Below, one piece after another: positions 13,315-27,000 of a stretch of DNA of 64,000 nt; positions within the stretch are counted from its first letter, which is position 1, and every line of letters starts with the position of its first letter. Under the pieces are notes generated by a model. That model did no database searches. It saw only the letters and a program-made list of their open reading frames with translations, and had not been told where the DNA came from. Position numbers and translations under genes: made by a program. This stretch comes from Polyodon spathula (lineage: Eukaryota; Chordata; Actinopteri; Acipenseriformes; Polyodontidae): positions 1,370,864 to 1,434,863 of the forward strand of contig NC_054572.1 of the NCBI RefSeq assembly GCF_017654505.1, read 5' to 3'.

Positions 13315-16300
13315 GTAAGGGACTCGCCTCGGCTCTGTGTTTGGGATTTATTAAATTAATTTCCTCCGGCCAGTCAGACTTTTGCCTTCCAAGTCATGAT
13401 CATCTTGAAGATGGACAATGTTAAAAATATTGACCAAGGTGTGATCCAAACACTTGATTTAATAGCTAGGCTTCCTCAGACACCAAAGGACAGGGACTAA
13501 AGCAAGTCTGATATCAAGCAGCGTTTATGGGGTACTTTCTTTTAGTCCTCAGCCGTTAGCGGTAGAAGCCACAATATACAGTACAGGGTGTTATGTCCCA
13601 GAACAGGAGCTCAAAATTTCATACTGCTGAGGAGTCTGACATACCTTCCCCCCACCCACCCCTCCACTCCCCCACCCTCACTCCCTCCTGTCTAAGGTGG
13701 GGGGGGGTTCATTCGAGGCAATCCATAAGGCCGTGCGGTCAACGTCAGTAGTCCATCAGTAGTGCATTTCTCTGCCTCTCTGGTGGACCGGGTCACATAT
13801 TAGGGTCACATATTAGCCCACTATGGAAAAGTACATTTTAAACACCCTGTCTCAGTACAGATCTGCCTTGGGTGTCTAATACACTTTAATGCTAATACTC
13901 CTCTCCCAAGGAATTTACTCACACTAGATTAAGAGTTCTTTCAAAGGATCTGCTGCAGGCCCAGTGGCTTAATTCAGCATAATTACGGGATGAGAATGAA
14001 GCTTCTTCCGGTTGTTTACTCGAGAAGGATCTCTTGCCTGCCCAGGAAGAACAGTCGCCAAGAGAGAGCTGGAGAGCAACAGAGAGGCTTTCCTGTCAGG
14101 GTGAGGCTTTGCTGCTCTTTAAACAAGATGATAAAGAAAGCAGATAAGCTGTGCGGGAGAGGTTTTTTATGAAGACCTCTCTAGATGAGGCTGGATGTGA
14201 GCAGCACATGACCTGGGAGAGAATAAAAACACACCAGACCAGGTATTGCTCTTTGTGATGACAGGAGAAACTGTTGAACTGGCCAGTTTATATTAAAGCA
14301 TAGTCTTCTTCCACTTAGATTGTTTATCTGAATGACCTTGTTTGTTTCAGCAGTACAGCTTTATTGTAATGAATAGCTGTACTCTGAACTGACACAGGAA
14401 TACTGGAGTCTTTATTTTCTGCAAAGACTTCCCAGATTGGGACCAGGGGGGAAATTACACTTAAAAGTTTAAGGGCTAAAGTTTAGAATGTTTAAGAAAG
14501 CAGTGTTTTACTATTTCAGCTGATTGATGCATTTGGGGTTTCAGTTTCATGTTCCTGTTTTTCAGGTCATGTGAGTTAGTGAAAATACCAGTCAGATGAA
14601 TCCGTATACCTGTGCTGGGATGAGGTGCATGGTTTTGCATGGCACCCGTGTGAGAAATGTTAGGGTGACCTGGTTCTGAGGCTATAACAAGACACATAGA
14701 CATTAAAATTGTAAATGACAGCTGCATAATGATGAGTCAAAATGGTACGGCTGATAAAACCTTAAATACACACCTTATCAGAAATGCCTTAAAAAAGCAT
14801 TGTGGTTGTACCGCTTTAAATAATTGACGTTGCTTTAAATAATTCAGCTCTTGCATCAGGTTTTGCCTCCTTGTCCCGCAGCTTCCCGCTGCTTTTTCAT
14901 CTCAGTCGGGACGCTAAACCTGAGACTAGACAGCGTTCCCTGCAGACAGCTGTCAGCTACAATTAGAGGAGGGGTGTCTGAGCAGCGGCCTACAGGCTGT
15001 ACCTCTGCCTGGAGCTCATCTGCTGTCTCATAGGCAGGAACTAGTAAACACAGCCTCCATGCTGTGCCTGGCATGCCCACTGCCCGGGCCCATGTAAACA
15101 ACAGATGTTCAAGCACCGATTGTGTTAATTATAGCGAGTTTGACTATCTCAGTAGTCTTTTAAGTATGAGACAGCAAAACAACGTTCTTAGGGATAGGCC
15201 TTCTGATCCCTTAATCCAGCAATTTCTTTGCAGGGCTGTACTGTGTTTGGACTGTTTGGTTGGTGGTTGTGCTTCTGAAAATGAATCCGGATTGATGAAT
15301 CTTGCTCATGCACATACTGTAGTTTGAAAATATTGAATTCTGTGCATTCATGTATATTTAATCTCAATAACAAACCAGCTGCTATAATAATAATAAATAA
15401 AAAAAAAGTCAGGCCTTCCCCAGTAAAGTCCTGTTTATTTAATTGAAGATATTCAGAACATTTGCATGGATGTTGGATCCTTCAAAGAAAGACTGGATGC
15501 TGTCATGAATAATATTGTGTAACCTGCTTTGTGACCACAATAAGACCTTTTTGGAGGAAGGGCGGTCCGTCTAGCCATGGATTCCCAGAGGTTTCATTTC
15601 ACCTACTAACCTGGTTGGGTTTTTTATTTTTTTTTGGTGCTATCGGACCACGCTGGCACCAAAGCGAGCGAGCATAAGTGCGCTGAACGGCCTTTTCTCA
15701 TTCTTGAATTTCTTATGTTCTTATGTCCTGCATCTGTTAACAGGGGTTAAAGAACCCAGTATTCTTTTTTTTTTTTTTTTCAGCCTGGACACTGGAGTTA
15801 ACAGCCCTGGTGTTCTATGAAAGGTGACCTTGAAGCTTAGTTGTTCAAAGGCAGGACCTCCAGTACCTTCTAGCACCATGCTGTGACACTGACTGAGTTC
15901 TGGCCCAGAAGGAAAGGTGGCTTGCATTCACTGAACAATATCATTAGCATTTGCTTGCATGACTGTGGCATACATACAGTATACTACAGGTACTCCTCAG
16001 GCTGTTTGACTACCCATACTAGGCTGAAGGACATTAATGACAAGCCTCTTGGTGCCGATGACACTGCCCCTCGACGGGAGATCCTGTCTGAGGGGACAGG
16101 ACTCGCTCAGTCAGCAAGGGCGTCTGCTGAGACTACAAGGCTCAGGGGCACTTGAAGGAGAGTGTTGGCAGGACGTCACAGTGCCAGCCCACAATCAACA
16201 GAACCTGCAGTGCAGCAGTCTGTTATGATGGCATCTTCATGTACACACCCTGCCAGAATCAGAGAGCACTTTGTTCAACACACCTAGTTGTACAGGAGTA

Positions 16301-19300
16301 GGAAAGGACAATGCATCTACCCCGTTTCTAACATTGGGAGATATGCCTGGTCTGTGAGTCTCTCCTTTTTGCAGTACGTATTTCATCCCTAGAGATGCAG
16401 TGCCTGACTTGGGCGAGGTGTTTAAGTCTGTATTTAAAGACTGCTTTTAGGCTGTCGCTCGAGCGTGGTGAGTCGGTTTGACAGCTAGGTAAATGCAATT
16501 CCCTTCTTCACCGGTTTTGATACAGTGCTGTGTCTTTCTTCAGGTCTGCTTCTGCCAGCCTGCTGGTGCCCAGATAAAATCCCAAGTATGTCTCTGCACT
16601 GTGCATTCCCATCCCGCTGGCTTGCTTCCCTGGAAGAGCATGTTGTTGTGGCTGTGTCGCATCCTTGATAGCTCTGTCTTCTTGACCTTGGTATATGTGC
16701 TATGCACTGGCTTTGACCTAGCAGCAGGCTCTGCTGACAGCTGGGAGCATCCGGACTTAACCCTTGCCAGTGTGAGTCAGCAGTGTAAGAAATGCTGGAA
16801 ATGTTTCCCCATTCCTCCTGCACTTTCTCACTTGCAGCCAGGCTGTCAAAGCTGAGTGACCCTGGCATTCCAGTCACCGGCTCCAGGCTAGTCCGCAACA
16901 CTTTTTAGTTTCAGCCAGACAGTTTTTGCAAATAGAAATACATTGAGTAAGCTACTGCTGTTAAAGTTGTGGTGTCCTGTTAAGTGTTAAAGTGTAATTC
17001 CTGGAAGCATGTTATCCACATTCTTCCTTAGTTTAGGCTTCTGTGCATGGTTCACTTTATGAGAAAGCCAGCCTTTCTTTTTCACTTGCCAGTGTGTTAA
17101 CATTATCCAGTGGTCATCCATAGGTATTAAACACTCATTAGGGGTGAAATTAGAAATACTAAAAAACTGAAATTCACTGTCTTAAAAAAAACTTCCAGTT
17201 GAAACTTTTTTTTTTTTGTATGCAATGGGCGTTACATGATTACATTTTACTGTCTGAGGTTTTTCAACATGGGATGCTGTATGTGCAGGGTGCTATAGTA
17301 CAGTATATACTGTAAATTTATCTGATCTAGTATTGCTATGCAAAATCTTGCCAATCCAAGTTGCTTGGGGTGCAGATCGGTTTCAGTTCCTGCTTTCAAG
17401 CAACACAAGAGTGGCGTCTTGGTACAAGTTGCATTGCATGTCCGATTTGGTTTTCTGGTTTTGAATTCCATGCTACAGTAGGAATAGAGAAGTTCAGCTC
17501 TCTATTCTATTTGCACATTTACTGTATGTAAAATCGCTCCACATGTTTCATACATTGTAATCTTGGACAAAACGTATAAAAGGCTACTCGGTTTGACCCG
17601 AGTTAATAGTGGCAGTGAAGCTGGAGAGTGTTGTGGGATGCATTTAAGGGGCTTCTGTTTTACAATAATGTACAATAGATTTGTAAAAATAAAAGTACTG
17701 GAATTGAGATCTTCCCTGCAATCCTGCTGTAATACACAAAGACCCAGTATGATCTGTGCAGAAACCACCCACCCGGCTTTCCCAGCGGCTGTGAGACTCC
17801 ACTTCACTCACGACTCTGTGCACTTGCAATGAACCCAGTTGTCCAGCTAGCAATATTGACATTGAGCTTGAGGTGTTTTGGGGAGTTGCATGACTTGATA
17901 AATGAGCCACGGTACATGTGTCTGAGGCACACACAGTTTGAGACTGTCTCAATCCAATGTGCGTGCTATAGGGGCTCTGCGAACAGACTGGCTTGTGTGG
18001 GGCTGTCAGGCCAAGAAATGCAGGACTCAGAATGGCGAGTGAGTGCGCTGGTTTGTTGTAAAACAAATAAAAGGTTTGAGCAAAACTGAAACAATCCCTG
18101 AACTCAAAACAAAACTGCACGTTGGCCAAAACAAACAGACAGACAAAACGGTGAACGCAAACCCCAAAACATGTATCGTGCTGGAGCTTCCAGCGCGATC
18201 AGCAATTGTTTTTACTTTTTGTTTTTGTTTCTCCCGACTCTCGCCGTTCTCGCCACACTAACAACCACCCTGCGTGCGTGAAACGCTTGCTCTTTTTTGT
18301 GCAGCTGTTCCAAGACTCGATTGCTAATCAAGCATAAAATTGAATCTCAGTCTGCACGTGAGCTAATTGTGCGCTCCCCGTGCACCCATACAAATACACA
18401 CTTTAATCTGCACATGAAGCGATTGTGCAATCCCAGTGTCTAAATACAAATACACATTTTAAATCACCTGTGCTACATAACCCACACTTCGTGCAGCACT
18501 ACATGCATGCATATAAACATCCCACATACGACATAAAACACAAAATACACACAGGGGCGGGGCACTCTGTCACCAGCTCCCATGCTGGCTGGTGCTAAGT
18601 GATCATGGGACTCCAATCACCGGAAGCAATCCCAGTCGTACCCCAAGCAGAGTTCAATTTCCAGCAATCAGAAATCCTTTCCAGTCTGTGGGAATCACAC
18701 TTAACTTTTGGATATGTCTTTTTTTCATAGATTAAAAAATAAATAAATAAATATTTGGAATGGAATGGAATTGGAATTGGCCTGTAAATGGTTTTTGTAA
18801 AGAGGTGTTCAGGAAGGAGTGTCCTTTGCTTTCTGGAGGTTTTGATCCTGTTGGTTTTGCACCACTCATCTGCGTGTGTTTTGTGCTCGATTTTTTTATA
18901 GTGCTTACAGGGGGAAAAAAAATCAATAGTTATGAAAGCGTGACAAAATCTATTTTATGAGGACTTGGACCATGACCCTGTATTGTTTAAAAATGTATTT
19001 CAAACATCAGTTTAAAGAAAGCTGTCAGTGCTGGTGTATTGAGTTTAGCCTCAGTAACTTTCATTATTGTATGATCCCTGTGCCCATTTGGAGTTCAGAA
19101 TAGTAAATCAACACTAAGTGAAAGTCAGTGCAAAATCTTTATAGACAAACATGTGTCATTGTGTGTGTGCCTTCCCAATGCCCTTTGCACAACCTGACCT
19201 ATACCAAAGAGATTATTCCCGTTCTTGAAATGATTTCATCAACTTGCCTTTATTTATCAAGTTACTGTGAGGCCTGAATTTATCAGGGGTCACCAAACAA

Positions 19301-20939
19301 ACAAAATATTTGTGGCAGCTTGTTTATCTCCTTCAGTGCTGCAGAGGTGGTTACAGGTCTATGATTTATACCGCTGAATTGCAGCAGTACTGTTTATTTT
19401 CTGAGCAGCGTGGAATTGCCATGGCAAGCACTAAAGCATCTCTCATCTTTAATTAGACATGTGTTGTTGAATCTCAGCCCCACCCTTAGGAAGAGAATGC
19501 CACAGAATGCTTTGCAGTCTCTTGGCCTCAGTGGTGTTCACAGTGTCCTGGTTGTTGCTTGCAGGAAGGACCAGAACGTGCTGTCACCGCTGAACTGCTG
19601 GAACCTGCTGCTGAGCCAGGTGAAGAGAGAGAGCCGAGACCACGCCACGCTGAGCGACCTCTACCTCAACAACATCATCCCCCGCTTCGTCCAGGTCAGC
19701 GAGGACTCCGGACGCCTCTTCAAGAAGGTAACAAGCAGCCCCCAGCCAGCCCTTCACAGAGAACTCCCTGTAGGTCTTCTCATTGTGCTTCTGTTAGAAC
19801 CCCTTTCCAAATTCAAGCAGCATTCACTGAAAATGTATTGTGACAAATGTGGTGTTATTGGGGCAACTTTGTCACTATTTCGGGATCTTTTCTCTGTTTT
19901 TATTTTCCCGCTGCGTCCCTTCGCAGGAGGTCACTGTCCTCAATCAAAAGAAACAAGAGCTTGATGGGAGGTTGTGTGACACACGGCTCTCAGGAAGTTG
20001 AACAGATCAGTCTGAAGAGTGATTGCTCTGAGATGAACTGCTGTGCAGTATGGTAGTTAGTTGAGTCAGCCAAGAAAAGGGTTTGGTGTGTAACAAAGCA
20101 GCAACAGGAATGTGCACTAAAGCATGTGGATGGACTCTGGATGGATGGGCTCCACTTTATTAAAACCCTTAATGAAAGGTTACCCGTTCATCTAAGTATC
20201 TGCCATCAGGAAACACGATGCATCCCTCAAGAAAAGCAGAGGCAGCTTTTTTTAAAATCCAGTTTAACTGAAACCGAGCATCTACAGATGAAAGGCGTTC
20301 TGTACAAAACCACAGCTCGAAGGCCTCATCTCATTTTTTAAAGTGTTTAACGTAATTGAATTGAATTTGATTGCCAGTTATCAGAGGTTATGCTCGGGTC
20401 AAGTCTCTTACTGTAGAATAATCCTGTTCAATAAAATAAGTAACCTTCTGTTCTGCTCCCAGTCTGTTAGCGGAGCAGTGTCATGCTTGCTTCCTCCCAC
20501 GTGTCAAGTTTTGCCTTCTGTAAAGATCAGCCAATGCTACTGGACGCAGTATACAGCATAGGTCCCAGTGGCTGAATCTGACTCAAATGATGTGGGGCTT
20601 TTACAAGGTTACACTGTTTTATTACATCATTGACCTGTGTTTATAGAAGAGTGAGACTTCTCCATTTCAAGTGTTAATGCTGTATTCCTGGGAGAAACAC
20701 TTTCTGATTAACTTCTTATAACTTTCCTTTGGTATTGGGGTTTATTGGGCCTAAGTACTTGCCATGGCTAAATATATATATTTTTAGATTATATACCTTA
20801 TATTTAGTGATCTCATAAAATTTAGTCTGGTAATACCCAAGTCACACAGGCTGGTTCATTCCCAGCATTCCCAGTGGTGAGCAGTGGTCCTGGTTCTCAC
20901 AGGTGTGTACAGCTCAAGGAGTCTCGTGTGTGTGTCTCT

Positions 20940-21004
<65 letters not shown>

Positions 21005-24000
21005 GTCCAGCTGGTTGCAGACTGTTGGGCCATGCCTCTCTCAGTCCTTCTCTGTCATTCCCACTGTCCTTTTATCTTCCTCATAAATTTCACCATCTGG
21101 AAATAGGCTGAGTTAGTAGATTTACTTTAAGACTTGAGGTATGTCTCTTGGCCGTTTCCTATGAGGGTCGTAAAAGAAAGACAATAGGAGAACAAGGTGA
21201 ATAGTAACCCTGTAAAACACAGAGGCTTAGGACAAGAACTGCAGATCAGAACCAAATTCAGTGAAGTGTCCGTACTCATCCTGTAAATTTTAATCGCTGA
21301 TGATTCTTTGTTTTCAGTTTCCTTTGTCTTGCTTCCCTAAATATTTTGGCTCTAAGCTGAAACGGTACAATTTAATCGGACGAGGAATGTGGAGCACAGG
21401 GCTGTAAAGATCTCTGACCATCATCATCACCACCTCCAGCCCTGTCCGCTGAGCGAAAGAGGGGGCAATAGGGTGGGGACACACCGATTTGGAAAGGTGA
21501 CGTTCCTGTCCAATATCTAAAGAGGCTTTACCACTGTTAACTATACTGGTTCACATACAGACCCTCGCCCCAGGACAGACCCTCCCAACAACAAACACAG
21601 CGTTTCATTTGGGGGCAGATATGTTGCTGCTCTTTTTTTAAAAGCTTCCAGAAACAGATTTTTTTTTTTTTTTGATCTCTTGACAGATGAAGTGAAACTT
21701 GAGCAGCTGTGTGTTTATCATCTCTACACAGGAAAAAGCAGAGTGTTGAATTATAATTTGGAAATGTGTTTTTATTATTTCCGCATTGTCACGTAAAAAA
21801 TAAATAAATAAATAAATAAGTAAAACTAACAAACGCAGAGTAAAGATTCAGTTGCCAGTTTTTATCCTAAAAAGACTCCTGCAGTCAAACCCTCATTTCC
21901 CTGACACATAACAATTATAAAAAGGATAAATAAAACCTAGAACTTTGTCGTATGCAAATTGAGGATCTCGCATTCTCAATTTCTAGCGCGGCAGGATGTA
22001 AGCCACGCTCAGTTTACACTTGCCTTAATCCGTCAATCATTGAGCCTTATTTATCTATTAGTTTATTTATTGTTGAATTTTGCTGCCCGTGAATGATAGG
22101 TGCTGCAGAGACAAAAGGGACAACACAAACGGCGGCAATGTGTGAGCAGTCTTGAAGTCCTCAGTGGACTGAGGGAGCCACCGTTTCATAGAGGTAGCAA
22201 TTCAGCCACTGTGCCTGGATTACCCTACTCTTAACCTGTAACCTTTCGCTTGGAACTCAGGCTTTCTGCGGTGAAAGGTCAGTGAATAAACTCAAGCAAC
22301 AACTAGTGCAGGGTTGCAGTTATGCAGGTCCAACCAGGTGGAGATTAATCAACAGATGTGCACAGGATGCATTCATTCCTGTGACCCGTCCGCTTCTCAA
22401 GGATGTCCTGTGCATGTTTATTAGGCAGGGGAAGTAAAGGCTTGGACAAGGTCAGTGTAGCCAGGGCAGATGTGTTGGCTTCAGCAATGGCACCACCGCT
22501 GCCTTTGTCTAAAATCATGCCTGGGAGGTCTTTAGAGAGGTAAAGCCTATGGACAGAGAAGCACCTCCTAATGTGTCTGTCCTGGGAGTGCTGGACAGGG
22601 TCTACAGTCACACTAAGCAGGACCCTCCATGGGGCTGTGCCCCCTCCCACCGAACACCAAGCTGGCTCTTGAACCAACAGTGAGAGAAATGGAGAAAAAC
22701 AGGAATATAAAAACAAAGTAATACATTTAATAACTTCTTCTTATACGTAAACCGTAGACTGGAGTAAACACTTAGTAAACACACACCAGTGTTTGTGCTG
22801 AATTTCTTTTTTTCAGACTAGGGTATGTGAGAGAGAATTAATACTGTGACCGAACAGAATTTGCCAGACTGGAATTTGGAAGGTTAATGTTTTCTCATAG
22901 CTAGCTTAGCAGCTGCACCCCTAGGTGAGTCTCATATCATTTACACTGTTACTGAAGTGCGCCTTTTAATTAAAGTGAAACATATTTCCGTGCTAGCATC
23001 TAACTGGATGCAAACTGTTGTCAAATAGTTGAAATATTTCTCCACACATTGTTTTGTTTTGCTGGGCTTGGCTTCAGGGCGATGGATACAGTTGCGAAAT
23101 CAACACAATCGGTCGCGTTGTTACTTGTAATTCATTACCAGATACTACAAACTGTGTTATAGATCCTTAAAGAAGTGTAGAGCATGTTTTCAGTGTAGGG
23201 TTCCTAAACCTTGTCTTGTGACTCGCTGGACCGAGAGTTTTTTCTCATTGGAATTGACAGCACTCTTGTCATCTCCCCGGAGATTAAATGAAACCACTAG
23301 ACTTTTTTAGGTTTTGCTCGGTTTTGATTCCATTTGTCAAATAAACGTTCAGGAGAGAGGGGATTCATCACATGATGGTCATCAGGCCTGTCCAGTGGTG
23401 TTGGGTTGTGTGAGCTGCTGGTGATAAATCACCATGCTCCAGCATTGCTCTAAATGCATCGGGTAAAGCCCTGCTTAATGTTGAACCCGTCATACATGAT
23501 GCATAGTAATAGCCACCCTACTTCCCTGATCTGATATCCTTCTGTAATAAAAAAAAACAAAAAAACAATAATAATAAACTCCCGTCGGTCACACATAGGG
23601 AAGAAAATCCCCAAAGTCCAAGAGTAAAAAGTTTGGTTTACATATGTGGCCAAAAGGTTGCCACTTAGCTTCAGTTATCAGAAGCTGTTTGCATGAACTC
23701 TGTGGGGTACAGGAATTAGCCCTGCCAAGGTTAAAAAAAACATAAATGCATCAGAAATTGAAAAGTGTACATGCTATGACGGAAGGGGGTTCTGTCAGAA
23801 ACTGAGATTCGTTAAAAGGTAAAGACTCCCTGAAAGCTCACTTCTTCAAGCAGGAGATCAGATTCACAGGAATTCCTAAGCCATGAAGCGTTCGTCGGAG
23901 CTAACGCGCCCTCCACTTGGATGACACTGGATCCTCTTCACAACCCCCCACCCCCCCCATCCTCTCCTTCGGGATCTCATTTGTTATACCACGACAGGCC

Positions 24001-27000
24001 CAGTATATTGTTCTCTGGCTCTGTTCAAATGCATTCGATTTATCATTAAAGCATCTATCATGCATCGCTACGTGACCCCTGGAGGTCAGCCGCCAGAACC
24101 GCAACGCTGGATTGGTTAAAGCCATCACTGCACTAAAGCACAAGCTCCACTAGATGCCATCTGATGAGTGGAATCAGTCATTTAGCAAACGATTCCATGT
24201 GGATATACGATGCGCTGTCCCTGCAAGGGAATGTTCTTTTATAATGTCCGAGGCAGTGCCAGCATTGCGTTTCTGTATGCGAGTCCTGCTCTTCTAGCAG
24301 CCAGGAACGCTCATGCATTCTCCAGTGATTTCTTGCACCGCTGAGCACGAGGCATTGAAGCCGGTGGTGCTGTTATTGCTGTCTGACATTATTATATTTT
24401 TATAAGGCATGTTGGATGTGCAATGACCGGTTTTTATTAGATTGCAAACCAAAAAAAAAAAAAAAAACGGATCATGCTGGGAAGCAGACCTGGGTCCAAA
24501 CTGCTAACTGCTTTCCTCTTTAGTGCAATAAAGCATATGCTTTTTGTATTTCATTATCATTTTTGTATGGAGCGGTGGACGGATGGAGCTTATATTATGC
24601 TTGGCGTTAAGCACTAATTTAAAAAAAAATGAAAGCCAGAACAATATTTATACAAAGCAGATTACCTGCAAACTTCCCTTGGCTGTTTGACAAAATATTC
24701 GTTCTTATATAATCTAATCCTGAATTATTACTGTACCTAAACTCAAATGATCAGCAGCCAACCCTATCAACCCCACTACAAAGCAAGACGGCCCGTCTCG
24801 TCATCCTTGTAATGTGACCCTAATTGATCCGCAGTGGTGGGTCCATTCAATTTGTCAGCTAAATAATAATGGGGGGGTAATTAAATCGGGAGATTAAAAG
24901 GCAGTTTCAGCCCCATTTAACCTGCTTTTTTCTTTTTTGCCCCCCCCCCCCCCCCCCCAGAGCAAAGAGGTGGGCCTGCAGCTGCAAGAGGACTTGATGA
25001 AGGTTCTCAACGAGCTTTACACGGTAATTCAGATTGATTTCAAAGAATGAAAATCACAGTAAAGAGCTTCTAAAGGGCACTTGTACTTTTCCATAATGAT
25101 CCTATTTTCAGTTAATCTGTTTTATAGAGTATTCAAGCGATCGGCTGTCTAACCCAGTGAATCGTCTGTGCATCCGGGGGAAATTTTCAGATTTGTGACT
25201 GTCAGGGATGGAGCTTAAAGATCATCAGACCTCAAGTTTTTGTTTGCTGCACTGTGCGTATTGGTTTTTATAAGAATCAGCAGCATGAAACGAAGGTCTG
25301 GCTTGTGTGGACTGCCTTGACTGGAAGAACCTGGTTTCTGGTGTGCGTGGGGCTTGTTTTCGTGTTGTGGTAGTTCAGTTTTTTCAGCTGTGTAGAGGAA
25401 TGCCTCTGAATAATGGGGGGTGCTGGAGGGGGTGTCGGAGTGTTCTGCAGTGACAGAGCAGGCTGGCATAGGCTGGTTTCTGAAACTGTGGCCTGTCTGT
25501 TGAAACACCATGTGTAGTCATCAGGGTTGCTTTAACCACTGCTTCCAGACTGGGCGTCGGCTCAGGCACAGGGTTATTTTCGTGCCCTGAAGACTGATGG
25601 CAAAGTGGCATTTAAGTTGGCAAAGCTGTAATGTGCCCTTCTGCACGGGGGAAAAAAGTCATTTTAAAAGATCTTAAAAAATCTAAATCATTTTTTTTTT
25701 TTATATATATATATATATATATATATTAAGAAGGGCTAGTTTTAAAGGGCTAGTTTTAAACACCCACTAAGACATATTTTCAAAGCGATTTACTCCTCTG
25801 TTTAATGAAATTAAGATTTTTTTGAAACCCCTGTTAATTTTACAAAACTGGAACCAAGCAGCTATGTTTGTCATTCAGGTTGTTTTTCACATCGCTGTAA
25901 ACGACTGGTGGTGTATGTGTAGAATTAAACAATGAAGGATCTGGAACTTAGAAAGGGAAGAGAAATGTGTTTTAAAAACCTGAGCTTCTGCTGCTGTGGT
26001 TGGTTCTGGCAAAGCTGTTCCCCTTCAGATTTCATTACTTTAGTCCTGCACTGATAAACACTTTGTGAAGGGATTGCCTGCTTCTCTACAGGGCTGTGTC
26101 CTGCATGCTGCACACACACACGTGGCAGATTTGATCGGTTCGCTTTATTCAGCAGTTTCAAAAGTGAGCCCAACCGTGTCATTACCTTGTCTTATCAGGG
26201 CTCTCTGCAAAGCCAAAAGTCGAACAGCACCGAAATCTGCACCGTGTACCTAATTAAGAGGACGTCTGCAAAACAGACTTTTTAATCAGCGTCTTCAAGT
26301 TTATTCTTAAAGAACAATTACAGAGCTGTGTTTTTCTTCATGTCGTGTTTTTTTTTTTATATAATAAGTACTTGCAGGAAAGCCCTTTTGGATAGAGGGA
26401 GTCAAGGCTGTTGCGCAGTAACTGCCTCATAATTTCAGGATTGGTTTTGTGTGTCTCTGTAAAGGACTGTATCCCATTTCCAGGCTCATTTTAAAAAATA
26501 ATGTCCCAATTAAATGGTTAGGAAACATAATTCTTTTGCCATGTGCAATTTTTTTAAACTTAGATTTTTTTTTTTTATTCTGTGAATATACCAACAGAAG
26601 GTTCAAAGATTCATGGATATGACACCATGTTCGTCAAAATGAGTGGGTTGGAATAAGCCACACATCTCACGTTTCACTTGATTTCGATTTTGATTTTTCC
26701 TCTTGGAGTTTGGACAAAAGCAAGGGATGCTACTGTGTCGGTCTAATAAGATTATCTTATTACATGTGCTTATTCTGATCTAGAAAACATGTGTTCAATG
26801 TTTTTAAAAATGTGTTTTAAATTTGCTGTGCAGTTGTCAGAATTGTAATTCTTTTGGGTTTATTGGCTTGAGGTCTTTATACAGTCAGTGTTGTGCTTGT
26901 GCTTTTGCACACCTGGGCTCCTGTTCCATCTGCTTTACCTGGAAAGAGCAGAGCAGTGAAGCCAGACATTGAGCGGGTCACTCTGAGCCACGTTGCAAAG

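Larger units (their letters stand above)
13315..19564 (+). other. srgap2: srgap2 intron 2
   Basis: A 6.2-kb intron with gtaagg and ttgcag ends. It holds a 13-bp tandem duplication near 13790-13815, LINE-tail-like sequence at 15420-15730, and a roughly 55-bp imperfect tandem duplication at 18351-18462. No exon or RNA gene recognised. Confidence 0.8.
19728..24960 (+). other. srgap2: srgap2 intron 3
   Basis: A 5.2-kb intron containing a long CT microsatellite (20943-21001), several poly-A or poly-T runs and, at its 3' end, a 19-base poly-C run next to the acceptor. The stretch 23820-24200 begins with a LINE-like coding remnant ([12 protein letters not shown] in one frame). No exon seen. Confidence 0.8.

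Noticed and set aside
17644..18129. 161-codon open frame on the minus strand
   Set aside because: No domain or splice logic; falls in srgap2 intron 2 and overlaps repeat-like sequence.
20874..21111. Open frames made of Ser-Leu repeats
   Set aside because: Produced by the CT microsatellite, not a gene; the same applies at 62620-62846.
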